Assembly: GCA_920105625.2 (NCBI GenBank)
Contig: OV050032.1
Location: forward strand, 100,362,542-100,426,541
Length of the DNA: 64,000 bases
Reading direction: 5' to 3'
Origin: Clusia tigrina
Taxonomy: Eukaryota > Arthropoda > Insecta > Diptera > Clusiidae
The translations under genes and the position numbers were made by a program. The notes below the pieces were generated by a model. The model made no database searches and was not told the DNA's origin. It worked only from the letters and a program-made list of their open reading frames with translations. This document shows positions 46,355 through 59,600 of the stretch, one piece after another; positions within the stretch are counted from its first letter, which is position 1, and every line of letters starts with the position of its first letter.

Positions 46355-47259
46355 CGAGCCTCTTGTCAATTTAAGCCATCGCTCAAAGCTATGCTACCCC
46401 TGAGTCCCAAATCAAACACTGATAAAACTTCAAATGGCCCTAACTTCTATACGGTACGTCCTACACCTATCAAAGTTTGCAACATACAAATGCTTGTAAC
46501 TTTTTACTGGAGCGTTATAAAACCTTGACATTTTTTAACAATAAAGTACTCGAGCCTCTTGTCAATTTAAGCTATCGCTCAAAGCTATGCTACCCCTGAG
46601 TCTCAAATCAAACACTGATAAAACTTCAAACGCCCCTAACTTATTTACGGTACGTCCTACACCTATCAAAGTTTGCAACATACAAATGCTTGTAACTTTT
46701 TACTGGAGCGTCTTAAACCTTGAAATTTTGTAACAATATAGTACTCGAGCTTCTTGTCAATTTAAGCTATCGCTCAAAGCTATGCTACCCTAGAGTCCCA
46801 AATCAAACACTGATAAAACTTCAAATGGCCCTAACTTCTATACGGTACGTCCTACGCCTATCAAAGTTTGCAACATACAAATGCTTGTAACTTTTTACTG
46901 GAGCGTCATAAAACCTTGAAATTTGGTAACAATGAAGTACCCGAGCCTCTTGTCAATTTAAGTTATCGCTCAAAGCTATGCTACCCTAGAGTCCCAAATC
47001 AAACACTGATAAAACTTCAAATGGCTCTAACTTCTATACGGTACGTCCTACACCTATCAAAGTTTGCAACATACAAATGCTTGTAACTTTTTACTGGAGC
47101 GTCATAAAACCTTGAAATTATGTAACAATAAAGTACTCGAGCCTCTTGTCAATTTAAGCCATTGCTCAAAGCTATGCTACCCTTGAGTCTCAAATCAAAC
47201 ACTGATAAAACTTCAAATGGCCCTAACTTCTTTACGGTACGTCCTACACCTATCAAAGT
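46355..47259 (+). repeat. second copy of the 21-mer flank
   Basis: This repeats 42,240-43,140. Differences include GCGTTATAAAACC with TTGACATTTTTTAAC at about 46,513-46,535 and AATTATGTAAC where the first copy has AATTATGTAGC. It ends where 47260 brings in the ACCGG-like type with TTTTTATCGGAGCG. Confidence 0.77.
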
Positions 47260-48827
47260 TTGCAACATTCAAATGCTTGTAACTTTTTATCGGAGCGTCA
47301 TAAGACCTTGAAATTTTGTAATAATAAAGTACTCGAGCCTCTTGTCAATTTAAGCCATCGCTCAAAGCTATGCTACCCTAAAGTCCCAAATGAAACACTG
47401 ATAAAACTTCAAACGCCCCTAACTTCTTTACGGTACGTCCTACACCTATCAAAGTTTGCAACATACAAATGCTTGTAACTTTTTACTGGAGCGTCAAAAA
47501 ACCTTGAAATTTTGTAACAATAAAGTACTCGAGCCTCTTGTCAATTTAAGTTATCGCTCAAAGCTATGCTACCCTTGAGTCCCAAATCAAACACTGATAA
47601 AATTGCAAATGGCCCTAACTTCTATACGGTACGTCCTACACCTATCAAAGTTTGCAATATACAAATGCTTGTAACTTTTTACTGGAGCGTCATAAAACCT
47701 TGAAATGTTGTAACAATGAAGTACCCGAGCCTCTTGTCAATTTAAGTTATCGCTCAAAGCTATGCTACCCTAGAGTCCCAAATCAAACACTGATATAACT
47801 TCAAATGGCCCTAACTTCTATACGGTACGTCCTACAACTATGAAAGTTTGCAACATTCAAATGCTTGTAACTTTTTACTGGAGCGTCATAAAACCTTGAA
47901 ATTTTGTAACAATAAAGTACTCGAGCCTCTTGTCAATTTAAGCCATCGCTCAAAGCTATGCTACCCTTGAGTCCCAAATCAAACACTGATAAAACTTCAA
48001 ATGGCCCTAACTTCTATACGGTACGTCCTACACCTATCAAAGTTTGCAACATACAAATGCTTGTAACTTTTTACTGGAGCGTCATAAGACCTTGAAATTT
48101 TGTAATAATAAAGTACTCGAGCCTCTTGTCAATTTAAGCTATCGCTCAAAGCTATGCTACCCTAAAGTCCCAAATGAAACACTGATAAAACTTCAAACGC
48201 CCCTAGCTTCTTTACGGTACGTCCTACACCTATCAAAGTTTGCAACATTCAAATGCTTGTAACTTTTTACTGGAGCGTCATAAAACCTTGAAATTTTGTA
48301 ACAATAAAGTACTCGAGCCTCTTGTCAATTTAAGTTATCGCTCAAAGCTATGCTACCCTTGAGTCCCAAATCAAACACTGATAAAATTGCAAATGGCCCT
48401 AACTTCTATACGGTACGTCCTACACCTATCAAAGTTTGCAACATACAAATGCTTGTAACTTTTTACTGGAGCGTCATAAAACCTTGAAATTTTGTAACAA
48501 TGAAGTACCCGAGCCTCTTGTCAATTTAAGTAATCGCTCAAAGCTATGCTACCCTAGAGTCCCAAATCAAACACTGATAAAACTTCAAATGGCTCTAACT
48601 TCTATACGGTACGTCCTACACCTATCAAAGTTTGCAACATACAAATGCTAGTAACTTTTTACTGGAGCGTCATAAAACCTTGAAATTATGTAACAATAAA
48701 GTACTCGAGCCTCTTGTCAATTTAAGCCATCGCTCAAAGCTATGCTACCCTTGAGTCTCAAATCAAACACTGATAAAACTTCAAATGGCCCTAACTTTTT
48801 TACGGTACGTCCTACACCTATCAAAGT
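47260..48827 (+). repeat. 4-mer duplication (784 bp, two copies)
   Basis: Monomers 47260, 47456 and 47652 match 48044, 48240 and 48436. Marks: CATAAGACC with TAATAATAAAG and CCCTAAAG; then AAAATTGCAAATGG before the next start; then CAATGAAGTACCCGAG. The fourth monomers, 47848 and 48632, differ in type, so the match covers about three of four. Odd changes are GTCAAAAAACC near 47,495 and 48,866, and CTATGAAAG near 47,838. Confidence 0.72.
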
Positions 48828-49807
48828 TTACAACATACAAATGCTTGTAACTTTTTACTGGAGCGTCAAAAAACCTGGAAATTTTGTAACAATAAAGTAC
48901 TCGAGCCTCTTGTCAATTTAAGCTATCGCTCAAAGCTATGCTACCCTTGAGTCCCGAATCAAACACTGATAAAACTTCAAACGCTTCTAACTTCTTTACG
49001 GTACGTCCTACACCTATCAAAGTTGGCAACATTCAAATGCTTGTAACTTTTTACTGGAGCGTCATAAAACCTTGAAATTTTGTAACAATAAAGTACTCGA
49101 GCCTCTTGTCAATCTAAGTTATCGCTCAAAGCTATGCTACCCTTGAGTCCCAAATCAAACACTGATAAAACTTCAAATGGCCCAAGCTTCTTTACGGTAC
49201 GTCCTACACCTATCAAAGTTTGCAACATACAAATGCTTGTAACTTTTTACTGAAGCGTCATAAAACCTTGGAATTTTGTAACAATAAAGTACTCCAGCCT
49301 CTTGTCAATTTAAGCCATCTCTCAAAGCTATGCTACCCTAGAGTCCCAAATCAAACACAGATAAAACTTCAAATGGCCCTAACTTCTATACGGTACGTCC
49401 TACAACTATCAAAGTTTGCAACATTCAAATGCTTGTAACTGTTTACTGGAGCGTCATAAAACCTTGAAATTTTGTAACAATAAAGTACTCGAGCCTCTTG
49501 CCAATTTAAGCCATCGCTCAAAGCTATGATACCCCTGAGTCCCAAATCAAACACTGATAAAACTTCAAATGGCCCAAACTTCTATACGGTACGTCCTACA
49601 CCTATCAAAGTTTGCAACATACAAATGCTTGTAACTTTTTACTGGAGCGTCATAAAACCTTGAAATTTTGTAACAATAAAGTACTCGAGCCTCTTGTCAA
49701 TTTAAGCCATCGCTCAAAGCTATGCTACCTTTGAGTCCCAAATCAAACACTGATAAATCTTCAAACGCCCCTAACTTCTATACGGTACGTCCTACACCTA
49801 TCAAAGT
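48828..49807 (+). repeat. transition block, source of the CTCCAGCC cassette
   Basis: Five monomers in the order 48828 (CCTGGAAATTTTG), 49024 (CGCTTCTAAC with GTTGGCAAC), 49220 (CTTGGAATTTTG with GTACTCCAGCC, CCATCTCTC and CACAGATAAA), 49416 (CTTGCCAATTTAAG) and 49612. The 49220 type returns at 53140, 55100, 58824, 60000, 62154 and 63721, making it a convenient label for counting duplications in the last 15 kb. Confidence 0.75.
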
Positions 49808-50591
49808 TTGCCACATACAAATGCTTGTAACTTTTTACTGGAGCGTCATAAAACCTTGAAATTTTGTAACAATGAAGTACCCTAGCCTCTTGTCAATTTA
49901 AGCTATCACTCAAAACTATGCTACCCTAGAGTCCCAAATCAAACACTGATAAAACTTCAAATGGCTCTAACTTCTTTACGGTACGTCCTACACATATCAA
50001 ACTTTGCAACATACAAATGCTTGTAACTTTTTACTGGAGCGTCATAAAACCTTGAAATTTTGTAACAATAAAGTACTCGAGCCTCTTGTCAATTTAAGAT
50101 ATCGCTCAAAGCTATGCTACCCTTGAGTCCCAAATGAAACACTGATAAAACTTCAAACGCCCCTAACTTCTTTACGGTACGTCCTACACCTATCAAAGTT
50201 TGCAACATACAAATGCTTGTAACTTTTTACTGGAGCGTCATAAAACCTTGAAATTTTGTAACAATGAAGTACCCTAGCCTCTTGTCAATTTAAGCTATCA
50301 CTCAAAACTATGCTACCCTAGAGTCCCAAATCAAACACTGATAAAACTTCAAATGGCTCTAACTTTTTTACGGTACGTCCTACACCTATCAAAGTTTGCA
50401 ACATACAAATGCTTGTAACTTTTTACTGGAGCGTCATAAAACCTTGAAATTTTGTAACAATAAAGTACTCGAGCCTCTTGTCAATTTAAGATATCGCTCA
50501 AAGCTATGCTACCCTTGAGTCCCAAATGAAACACTGATAAAACTTCAAACGCCCCTAACTTCTTTACGGTACGTCCTACGCCTATCAAAGT
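49808..50591 (+). repeat. 392-bp dimer duplication
   Basis: Monomers 49808 and 50004 are repeated by 50200 and 50396. The pair carries GTACCCTAGCC with CACTCAAAACTATGC, then TTTAAGATATCGC and AAATGAAACAC, with each mark exactly 392 bp apart (GTACCCTAGCC near 49,878 and 50,270; AAGATATCGC near 50,097 and 50,489). The start differs (TTTGCCACATAC versus TTTGCAACATAC), so the copies are slightly out of register or have exchanged ends. Confidence 0.77.
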
Positions 50592-51184
50592 TTGCAAAAT
50601 ACAAATGCTTGTAACTTTTTACTGGAGCTTCATAAAACCTTGAAATTTTGTAACAATAAAGTACTCGAGCCTCTTGTCAATTTAAGCTATCGCTCAAAGC
50701 TATGCTACCCTTGAGTCCCAAATCAAACACTGATAAAACTTCAAATGGCCCTAACTTCTATACGGTACGTCCTACACCTATCAAAGTTTGCAACATACAA
50801 ATGCTTGTAACTTTTTACTGGAGCGTCATAAAACCTTGAAATTTTGTAACAATGAAGTACCCGAGCCTCTTGTCAATTTAAGCTATTGCTCAAAGCTATG
50901 CTACCCTAGAGTCCCAAATCAAACACTGATAAAACTTCAAATGGCTCTAACTTCTATACGGTACGTCCTACACCTATCAAAGTTTGCAACATACAAATGC
51001 TTGTAACTTTTAACTGGAGCGTCATAAAACCTTGAAATTATGTAACAATAAAGTACTCGAGCCTCTTGTCAATTTAAGCTATCGCTCAAAGCTATGCTAC
51101 CCCTGAGTCTCAAATCAAACACTGATAAAACTTCAAATGGCCCCAACTTCTTTACGATACGTCCTACACCTATCAAAGTTTGCA
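50592..51184 (+). repeat. three transition monomers
   Basis: 50592 has GCAAAATAC with GGAGCTTCATAAAACC, 50788 CAATGAAGTACCCGAG with GGCTC, and 50984 TAACTTTTAACTGG with AATTATGTAAC and CCCCTGAGTCTC. This order (GCAAAATAC type, then the CCCGAG type) is the same as at 61174-61370 and 62741-62937. Confidence 0.7.
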
Positions 51185-52028
51185 ACATACAAATGCTTGT
51201 AACTTTTTACTGGAGCGTCATAAAACCTTGAAATTTTGTAACAATAAAGTACTCGAGCCTCTTGTCAATTTAAGCTATCGCTCAAAGCTATGCTACCCTT
51301 GAGTCCCAAATCAAACACTGATAAAACTTCAAACGCCCCTAACTTCTTTACGGTACGTCCTACACTTATCAAAGTTGGCAACATTCAAATGCTTGTTACT
51401 TTTTACTGGAGCGTCATAAAACCTTGAAATTTTGTAACAATAAAGTACTCGAGCCTCTTGTCAATTTAAGTTATCGCTCAAAGCTATGCTACCCTTGAGT
51501 CCCAAATCAAACACTGATAAATCTTCAAACGCCCGTAACTTCTATACGGTACGTCCTACACCTATCAAAGTTTGCCACATACAAATGCTTGTAACTTTTT
51601 ACTGGAGCGTCATAAAACCTTGAAATTTTGTAACAATAAAGTACTCGAGCCTCTTGTCAATTTAAGCTATCGCTCAAAGCTATGCTACCCTTGAGTCCCA
51701 AATCAAACACTGATAAAACTTCAAACGCCCCTAACTTCTTTACGGTACGTCCTACACTTATCAAAGTTGGCAACATTCAAATGCTTGTTACTTTTTACTG
51801 GAGCGTCATAAAACCTTGAAATTTTGTAACAATAAAGTACTCGAGCCTCTTGTCAATTTAAGTTATCGCTCAAAGCTATGCTACCCTTGAGTCCCAAATC
51901 AAACACTGATAAATCTTCAAACGCCCGTAACTTCTATACGGTACGTCCTACACCTATCAAAGTTTGCCACATACAAATGCTTGTAACTTTTTACTGGAGC
52001 GTCATAAAACCTTGAAATTTTGTAACAA
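51185..52028 (+). repeat. 392-bp dimer duplication with GTTACTTTTTACT
   Basis: Two consecutive 392-bp copies look identical by eye from about 51,185 to 51,636 versus 51,577 to 52,028. Each contains CACTTATCAAAGTTGGCAAC, the private GCTTGTTACTTTTTACTGG (51,392 and 51,784), and TAAATCTTCAAACGCCCG before TTTGCCACATAC. The match stops where 51964 has CAATGAAG in place of CAATAAAG. This is one of the clearest young duplications in the window. Confidence 0.87.
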
Positions 52029-52355
52029 TGAAGTACCCGAGCCTCTTGTCAATTTAAGCTATCGCTCAAAACTATGCTACCCTAGAGTCCCAAATCAAAC
52101 ACTGATAAAACTTCAAATGGCTCTAACTTCTTTACGGTACGTCCTACACATATCAAAGTTTGCAACATACAAATGCTTGTAACTTTTTACTGGAGCGTCA
52201 TAAAACCTTGAAATTTTGTAACAATAAAGTACTCGAGCCTCTTGTCAATTTAAGCTATCGGTCAAAGCTATGCTACCCTTGAGTCCCAAATGAAACACTG
52301 ATAAAGCTTCAAACGCCCCTAACTTCTTTACGGTACGTCCTACGCCTATCAAAGT
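52029..52355 (+). repeat. short transition before the 10-mer
   Basis: This is the rest of monomer 51964 and monomer 52160. The latter has the private CTATCGGTCAAAGC near 52,256 and then AAATGAAACAC with AAAGCTTCAAACGCCCC. It shows the array pattern only. Confidence 0.7.
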
Positions 52356-54315
52356 TTGCAACATACACATGCTTGTAACTTTTTACTGGAGCGTCATAAA
52401 ACCTTGAAATTTTGTAACAATAAAGTACTCGAGCCTCTTGTCAATTTAAGCTATCGCTCAAAGCTATGCTACCCTTCAGTCCCAAATCAAACACTGATAA
52501 AACTTCAAATGGCCCTAACTTCTATACGGTACGTCCTACACCTATCAAAGTTTGCAACATACAAATGCTTGTAACTTTTTACTGGAGCGTTATAAAACCT
52601 TGAAATTTTGTAACAATGAAGTACCCGAGCCTCTTGTCAATTTAAGCTATCGCTCAAAGCTATGCTACCCTAGAGTCCCAAATCAAACACTGATAAAACT
52701 TCAAATGGCTCTAACTTCTATACGGTACGTCCTACACCTATCAAAGTTTGCAACATACAAATGCTGTTAACTTTTTACTGGAGCGTCATAAAACCTTGAA
52801 ATTATGTAACAATAAAGTACTCGAGCCTCTTGTCAATTTAAGCTATCGCTCAAAGCTATGCTACCCTTGAGTCCCGAATCTAACACTGATAAAACTTCAA
52901 ACGCTTCTAACTTCTTTACGGTACGTCCTACACCTATCAAAGTTGGCAACATTCAAATGCTTGTAACTTTTTACTGGAGCGTCATAAAACCTTGAAATTT
53001 TGTAACAATAAAGTACTCGAGCCTCTTGTCAATTTAAGTTATCGCTCAAAGCTATGCTACCCTTGAGTCCCAAATCAAACACTGATAAAACTTCAAATGG
53101 CCCAAGCTTCTTTACGGTACGTCCTACACCTATCAAAGTTTGCAACATACAAATGCTTGTAACTTTTTACTGGAGCGTCATAAAACCTTGGAATTTTGTA
53201 ACAATAAAGTACTCCAGCCTCTTGTCAATTTAAGCCATCTCTCAAAGCTATGCTACCCTAGAGTCCCAAATCAAACACAGATAAAACTTCAAATGGCCCT
53301 AACTTCTATACGGTACGTCCTACAACTATCAAAGTTTGCAACATTCAAATGCTTGTAACTTTTTACTGGAGCGTCATAAAACCTTGAAATTTTGTAACAA
53401 TAAAGTACTCGAGCCTCTTGCCAATTTAAGCCATCGCTCAAAGCTATGCTACCCTAGAGTCTCAAATCAAACACTGATAAAACTTCAAATGGCTCTAACT
53501 TCTTTACGGTACGTCCTACACATATCAAAGTTTGCAACATACAAATGCTTGTAACTTTTTACTGGAGCGTCATAAAACCTTGAAATTTTGTAACAATGAA
53601 GTACCCTAGCCTCTTGTCAATTTAAGCTATCACTCAAAACTATGCTACCCTAGAGTCCCAAATCAAACACTGATAAAACTTCAAATGGCTCTAACTTCTT
53701 TACGGTACGTCCTACACATATCAAAGTTTGCAACATACAAATGCTTGTAACTTTTTACTGGAGCGTCATAAAACCTTGAAATTTTGTAACAATAAAGTAC
53801 TCGAGCCTCTTGTCAATTTAAGATATCGCTCAAAGCTATGCTACCCTTGAGTCCCAAATGAAACACTGATAAAACTTCAAACGCCCCTAACTTCTTTACG
53901 GTACGTCCTACGCCTATCAAAGTTTGCAAAATACAAATGCTTGTAACTTTTTACTGGAGCTTCATAAAACCTTGAAATTTTGTAACAATAAAGTACTCGA
54001 GCCTCTTGTCAATTTGAGCTATCGCTCAAAGCTATGCTACCCTTGAGTCCCAAATCAAACACTGATAAAACTTCAAATGGCCCTAACTTCTATACGGTAC
54101 GTCCTACACCTATCAAAGTTTGCAATATACAAATGCTTGTAACTTTTTACTGGAGCGTCATAAAACCTTGAAATTTTGTAACAATGAAGTACTCGAGCCT
54201 CTTGTCAATTTAGGCCATCGCTCAAAGCTATGCTACCCTTGAGTCCCAAATGAAACACTGATAAAGCTTCAAACGCCCCTAACTTCTTTACGGTACGTCC
54301 TACGCCTATCAAAGT
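52356..54315 (+). repeat. 10-mer HOR, copy 1 (1,960 bp)
   Basis: It starts with TACACATGCTTG and CCCTTCAGTCC. It continues with GCGTTATAAAACC and CCCGAG (52552), AAATGCTGTTAACTTTTT (52748), GTCCCGAATCTAACAC with GTTGGCAAC (52944), CTTGGAATTTTG with CTCCAGCC (53140) and CTTGCCAATTTAAG (53336). The first six monomers are matched exactly 1,960 bp on. The last four (53532-54120) match 55884-56472 at a different offset, 2,352 bp. Monomer 53140 also matches 49220 at 3,920 bp, twenty monomers. Confidence 0.78.
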
Positions 54316-56275
54316 TTGCAACATACACATGCTTGTAACTTTTTACTGGAGCGTCATAAAACCTTGAAATTTTGTAACAATAAAGTACTCGAGCCTCTTG
54401 TCAATTTAAGCTATCGCTCAAAGCTATGCTACCCTTCAGTCCCAAATCAAACACTGATAAAACTTCAAATGGCCCTAACTTCTATACGGTACGTCCTACA
54501 CCTATCAAAGTTTGCAACATACAAATGCTTGTAACTTTTTACTGGAGCGTTATAAAACCTTGAAATTTTGTAACAATGAAGTACCCGAGCCTCTTGTCAA
54601 TTTAAGCTATCGCTCAAAGCTATGCTACCCTAGAGTCCCAAATCAAACACTGATAAAACTTCAAATGGCTCTAACTTCTATACGGTACGTCCTACACCTA
54701 TCAAAGTTTGCAACATACAAATGCTGTTAACTTTTTACTGGAGCGTCATAAAACCTTGAAATTATGTAACAATAAAGTACTCGAGCCTCTTGTCAATTTA
54801 AGCTATCGCTCAAAGCTATGCTACCCTTGAGTCCCGAATCTAACACTGATAAAACTTCAAACGCTTCTAACTTCTTTACGGTACGTCCTACACCTATCAA
54901 AGTTGGCAACATTCAACTGCTTGTAACTTTTTACTGGAGCGTCATAAAACCTTGAAATTTTGTAACAATAAAGTACTCGAGCCTCTTGTCAATTTAAGTT
55001 ATCGCTCAAAGCTATGCTACCCTTGAGTCCCAAATCAAACACTGATAAAACTTCAAATGGCCCAAGCTTCTTTACGGTACGTCCTACACCTATCAAAGTT
55101 TGCAACATACAAATGCTTGTAACTTTTTACTGGAGCGTCATAAAACCTTGGAATTTTGTAACAATAAAGTACTCCAGCCTCTTGTCAATTTAAGCCATCT
55201 CTCAAAGCTATGCTACCCTAGAGTCCCAAATCAAACACAGATAAAACTTCAAATGGCCCTAACTTCTATACGGTACGTCCTACAACTATCAAAGTTTGCA
55301 ACATTCAAATGCTTGTAACTTTTTACTGGAGCGTCATAAAACCTTGAAATTTTGTAACAATAAAGTACTCGAGCCTCTTGCCAATTTAAGCCATCGCTCA
55401 AAGCTATGCTACCCCTGAGTCCCAAATCAAACACTGATAAAACTTCAAATGGCCCTAACTTCTATACGGTACGTCCTACACCTATCAAAGTTTGCAACAT
55501 ACAAATGCTTGTAACTTTTTACTGGAGCGTCATAAAACCTTGAAATTTTGTAACAATAAAGTACTCGAGCCTCTTGTCAATTTAAGCCATCGCTCAAAGC
55601 TATGCTACCTTTGAGTCCCAAATCAAACACTGATAAATCTTCAAACGCCCGTAACTTCTATACGGTACGTCCTACATCTATCAAAGTTTGCCACATACAA
55701 ATGCTTGTAACTTTTTACTGGAGCGTCATAAAACCTTGAAATTTTGTAACAATGAAGTACCCTAGCCTCTTGTCAATTTAAGCTATCACTCAAAACTATG
55801 CTACCCTAGAGTCCCAAATCAAACACTGATAAAACTTCAAATGGCTCTAACTTCTTTACGGTACGTCCTACACATATCAAAGTTTGCCACATACAAATGC
55901 TTGTAACTTTTTACTGGAGCGTCATAAAACCTTGAAATTTTGTAACAATGAAGTACCCTAGCCTCTTGTCAATTTAAGCTATCACTCAAAACTATGCTAC
56001 CCTAGAGTCCCAAATCAAACACTGATAAAACTTCAAATGGCTCTAACTTCTTTACGGTACGTCCTACACATATCAAAGTTTGCAACATACAAATGCTTGT
56101 AACTTTTTACTGGAGCGTCATAAAACCTTGAAATTTTGTAACAATAAAGTACTCGAGCCTCTTGTCAATTTAAGATATCGCTCAAAGCTATGCTACCCTT
56201 GAGTCCCAAATGAAACACTGATAAAACTTCAAACGCCCCTAACTTCTTTACGGTACGTCCTACGCCTATCAAAGT
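54316..56275 (+). repeat. 10-mer HOR, copy 2 with an extra insertion
   Basis: This repeats copy 1 for six monomers (54316-55296), then continues with 55492 and 55688 of the 49612-49808 type. It also contains a single-monomer duplication: 55688 and 55884 both have TTTGCCACATAC with GTACCCTAGCC and CACTCAAAAC, 196 bp apart. A private change is CATTCAACTGC near 54,912. Confidence 0.75.
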
Positions 56276-56667
56276 TTGCAAAATACAAATGCTTGTAACT
56301 TTTTACTGGAGCTTCATAAAACCTTGAAATTTTGTAACAATAAAGTACTCGAGCCTCTTGTCAATTTAAGCTATCGCTCAAAGCTATGCTACCCTTGAGT
56401 CCCAAATCAAACACTGATAAAATTTCAAATGGCCCTAACTTCTATACGGTACGTCCTACACCTATCAAAGTTTGCAATATACAAATGCTTGTAACTTTTT
56501 ACTGGAGCGTCATAAAACCTTGAAATTTTGTAACAATGAAGTACCCGAGCCTCTTGTCAATTTAAGCTATCACTCAAAACTATGCTACCCTAGAGTCCCA
56601 AATCAAACACTGATAAAACTTCAAATGGCTCTAACTTCTTTACGGTACGTCCTACACATATCAAAGT
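56276..56667 (+). repeat. two monomers linking the 10-mer and 6-mer domains
   Basis: 56276 (GCAAAATAC with GGAGCTTC) and 56472 (GCAATATAC with CAATGAAGTACCCGAG and CACTCAAAAC). They match 53924 and the start of 54120 at 2,352 bp, showing that the right end of the preceding 10-mer unit was retained. Confidence 0.72.
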
Positions 56668-59600
56668 TTGCAACATACAAATGCTTGTAACTTTTTACTG
56701 GAGCGTCATAAAAGCTTGAAATTTTGTAACAATAAAGTACTCGAGCCTCTTGTCAATTTAAGCTATCGCTCAAAGCTATGCTACCCTTGAGTCCCAAATC
56801 AAACACTGATAAAGCTTCAAACGCCCCTAACTTCTTTGCGGTACGTCCTACGCCTATCAAAGTTTGCAACATACACATGCTTGTAACTTTTTACTGGAGC
56901 GCCATAAAACCTTGAAATTTTGTAACAATAAAGTACTCGAGCCTCTTGTCAATTTAAGCTATCGCTCAAAGCTATGCTACCCTTGAGTCCCAAATCAAAC
57001 ACTGATAAAACTTCAAATGGCCCTAACTTCTATACGGTACGTCCTACACCTATCAAAGTTTGCAACATACAAATGCTTGTAACTTTTTACTGGAGCGTTA
57101 TAAAACCTTGAAATTTTGTAACAATGAAGTACCCGAGCCTCTTGTCAATTTAAGCTATCGCTCAAAGCTATGCTACCCTAGAGTCCCAAATCAAACACTG
57201 ATAAAACTTCAAATGGCTCTAACTTCTATACGGTACGTCCTACACCTATCAAAGTTTGCAACATACAAATGCTGTTAACTTTTTACTGGAGAGTCATAAA
57301 ACCTTGAAATTATGTAACAATAAAGTACTCGAGCCTCTTGTCAATTTAAGCTATCGCTCAAAGCTATGCTACCCTTGAGTCCCAAATCAAACACTGATAA
57401 AACTTCAAACGCCCCAAACTTCTTTACGGTACGTCCTACACCTATCAAAGTTGGCAACATTCAAATGCTTGTAACTTTTTACTGGAGCGTCATAAAACCT
57501 TGAAATTTTGTAACAATAAAGTAATCGAGCCTCTTGTCAATTTAAGTTATCGCTCAAAGCTATGCTACCCTTGAGTCCCAAATCAAACACTGATAAATCT
57601 TCAAACGCCCGTAACTTCTATACGGTACGTCCTACACCTATCAAAGTTTGCCACATACAAATGCTTGTAACTTTTTACTGGAGCGTCATAAAACCTTGAA
57701 ATTTTGTAACAATGAAGTACCCGAGCCTCTTGTCAATTTAAGCTATCACTCAAAACTATGCTACCCTAGAGTCCCAAATCAAACACTGATAAAACTTCAA
57801 ATGGCTCTAACTTCTTTACGGTACGTCCTACACATATCAAAGTTTGCAACATACAAATGCTTGTAACTTTTTACTGGAGCGTCATAAAAGCTTGAAATTT
57901 TGTAACAATAAAGTACTCGAGCCTCTTGTCAATTTAAGCTATCGCTCAAAGCTATGCTACCCTTGAGTCCCAAATCAAACACTGATAAAGCTTCAAACGC
58001 CCCTAACTTCTTTGCGGTACGTCCTACGCCTATCAAAGTTTGCAACATACACATGCTTGTAACTTTTTACTGGAGCGCCATAAAACCTTGAAATTTTGTA
58101 ACAATAAAGTACTCGAGCCTCTTGTCAATTTAAGCTATCGCTCAAAGCTATGCTACCCTTGAGGCCCAAATCAAACACTGATAAAACTTCAAATGGCCCT
58201 AACTTCTATACGGTATGTCCTACACCTATCAAAGTTTGCAACATACAAATGCTTGTAACTTTTTACTGGAGCGTTATAAAACCTTGAAATTTTGTAACAA
58301 TGAAGTACCCGAGCCTCTTGTCAATTTAAGCTATCGCTCAAAGCTATGCTACCCTAGAGTCCCAAATCAAACACTGATAAAACTTCAAATGGCTCTAACT
58401 TCTATACGGTACGTCCTACACCTATCAAAGTTTGCAACATACAAATGCTGTTAACTTTTTACTGGAGAGTCATAAAACCTTGAAATTATGTAACAATAAA
58501 GTACTCGAGCCTCTTGTCAATTTAAGCTATCGCTCAAAGCTATGCTACCCTTGAGTCCCGAATCTAACACTGATAAAACTTCAAACGCTTCTAACTTCTT
58601 TACGGTACGTCCTACACCTATCAAAGTTGGCAACATTCAAATGCTTGTAACTTTTTACTGGAGCGTCATAAAACCTTGAAATTTTGTAACAATAAAGTAC
58701 TCGAGCCTCTTGTCAATTTAAGTTATCGCTCAAAGCTATGCTACCCTTGAGTCCCAAATCAAACACTGATAAAACTTCAAATGGCCCAAGCTTCTTTACG
58801 GTACGTCCTACACCTATCAAAGTTTGCAACATACAAATGCTTGTAACTTTTTACTGGAGCGTCATAAAACCTTGGAATTTTGTAACAATAAAGTACTCCA
58901 GCCTCTTGTCAATTTAAGCCATCTCTCAAAGCTATGCTACCCTAGAGTCCCAAATCAAACACAGATAAAACTTCAAATGGCCCTAACTTCTATACGGTAC
59001 GTCCTACAACTATCAAAGTTTGCAACATACAAATGCTTGTAACTTTTTACTGGAGCGTCATAAAAGCTTGAAATTTTGTAACAATAAAGTACTCGAGCCT
59101 CTTGTCAATTTAAGCTATCGCTCAAAGCTATGCTACCCTTGAGTCCCAAATCAAACACTGATAAAGCTTCAAACGCCCCTAACTTCTTTGCGGTACGTCC
59201 TACGCCTATCAAAGTTTGCAACATACACATGCTTGTAACTTTTTACTGGAGCGCCATAAAACCTTGAAATTTTGTAACAATAAAGTACTCGAGCCTCTTG
59301 TCAATTTAAGCTATCGCTCAAAGCTATGCTACCCTTGAGTCCCAAATCAAACACTGATAAAACTTCAAATGGCCCTAACTTCTATACGGTACGTCCTACA
59401 CCTATCAAAGTTTGCAACATACAAATGCTTGTAACTTTTTACTGGAGCGTTATAAAACCTTGAAATTTTGTAACAATGAAGTACCCGAGCCTCTTGTCAA
59501 TTTAAGCTATCGCTCAAAGCTATGCTACCCTAGAGTCCCAAATCAAACACTGATAAAACTTCAAATGGCTCTAACTTCTATACGGTACGTCCTACACCTA

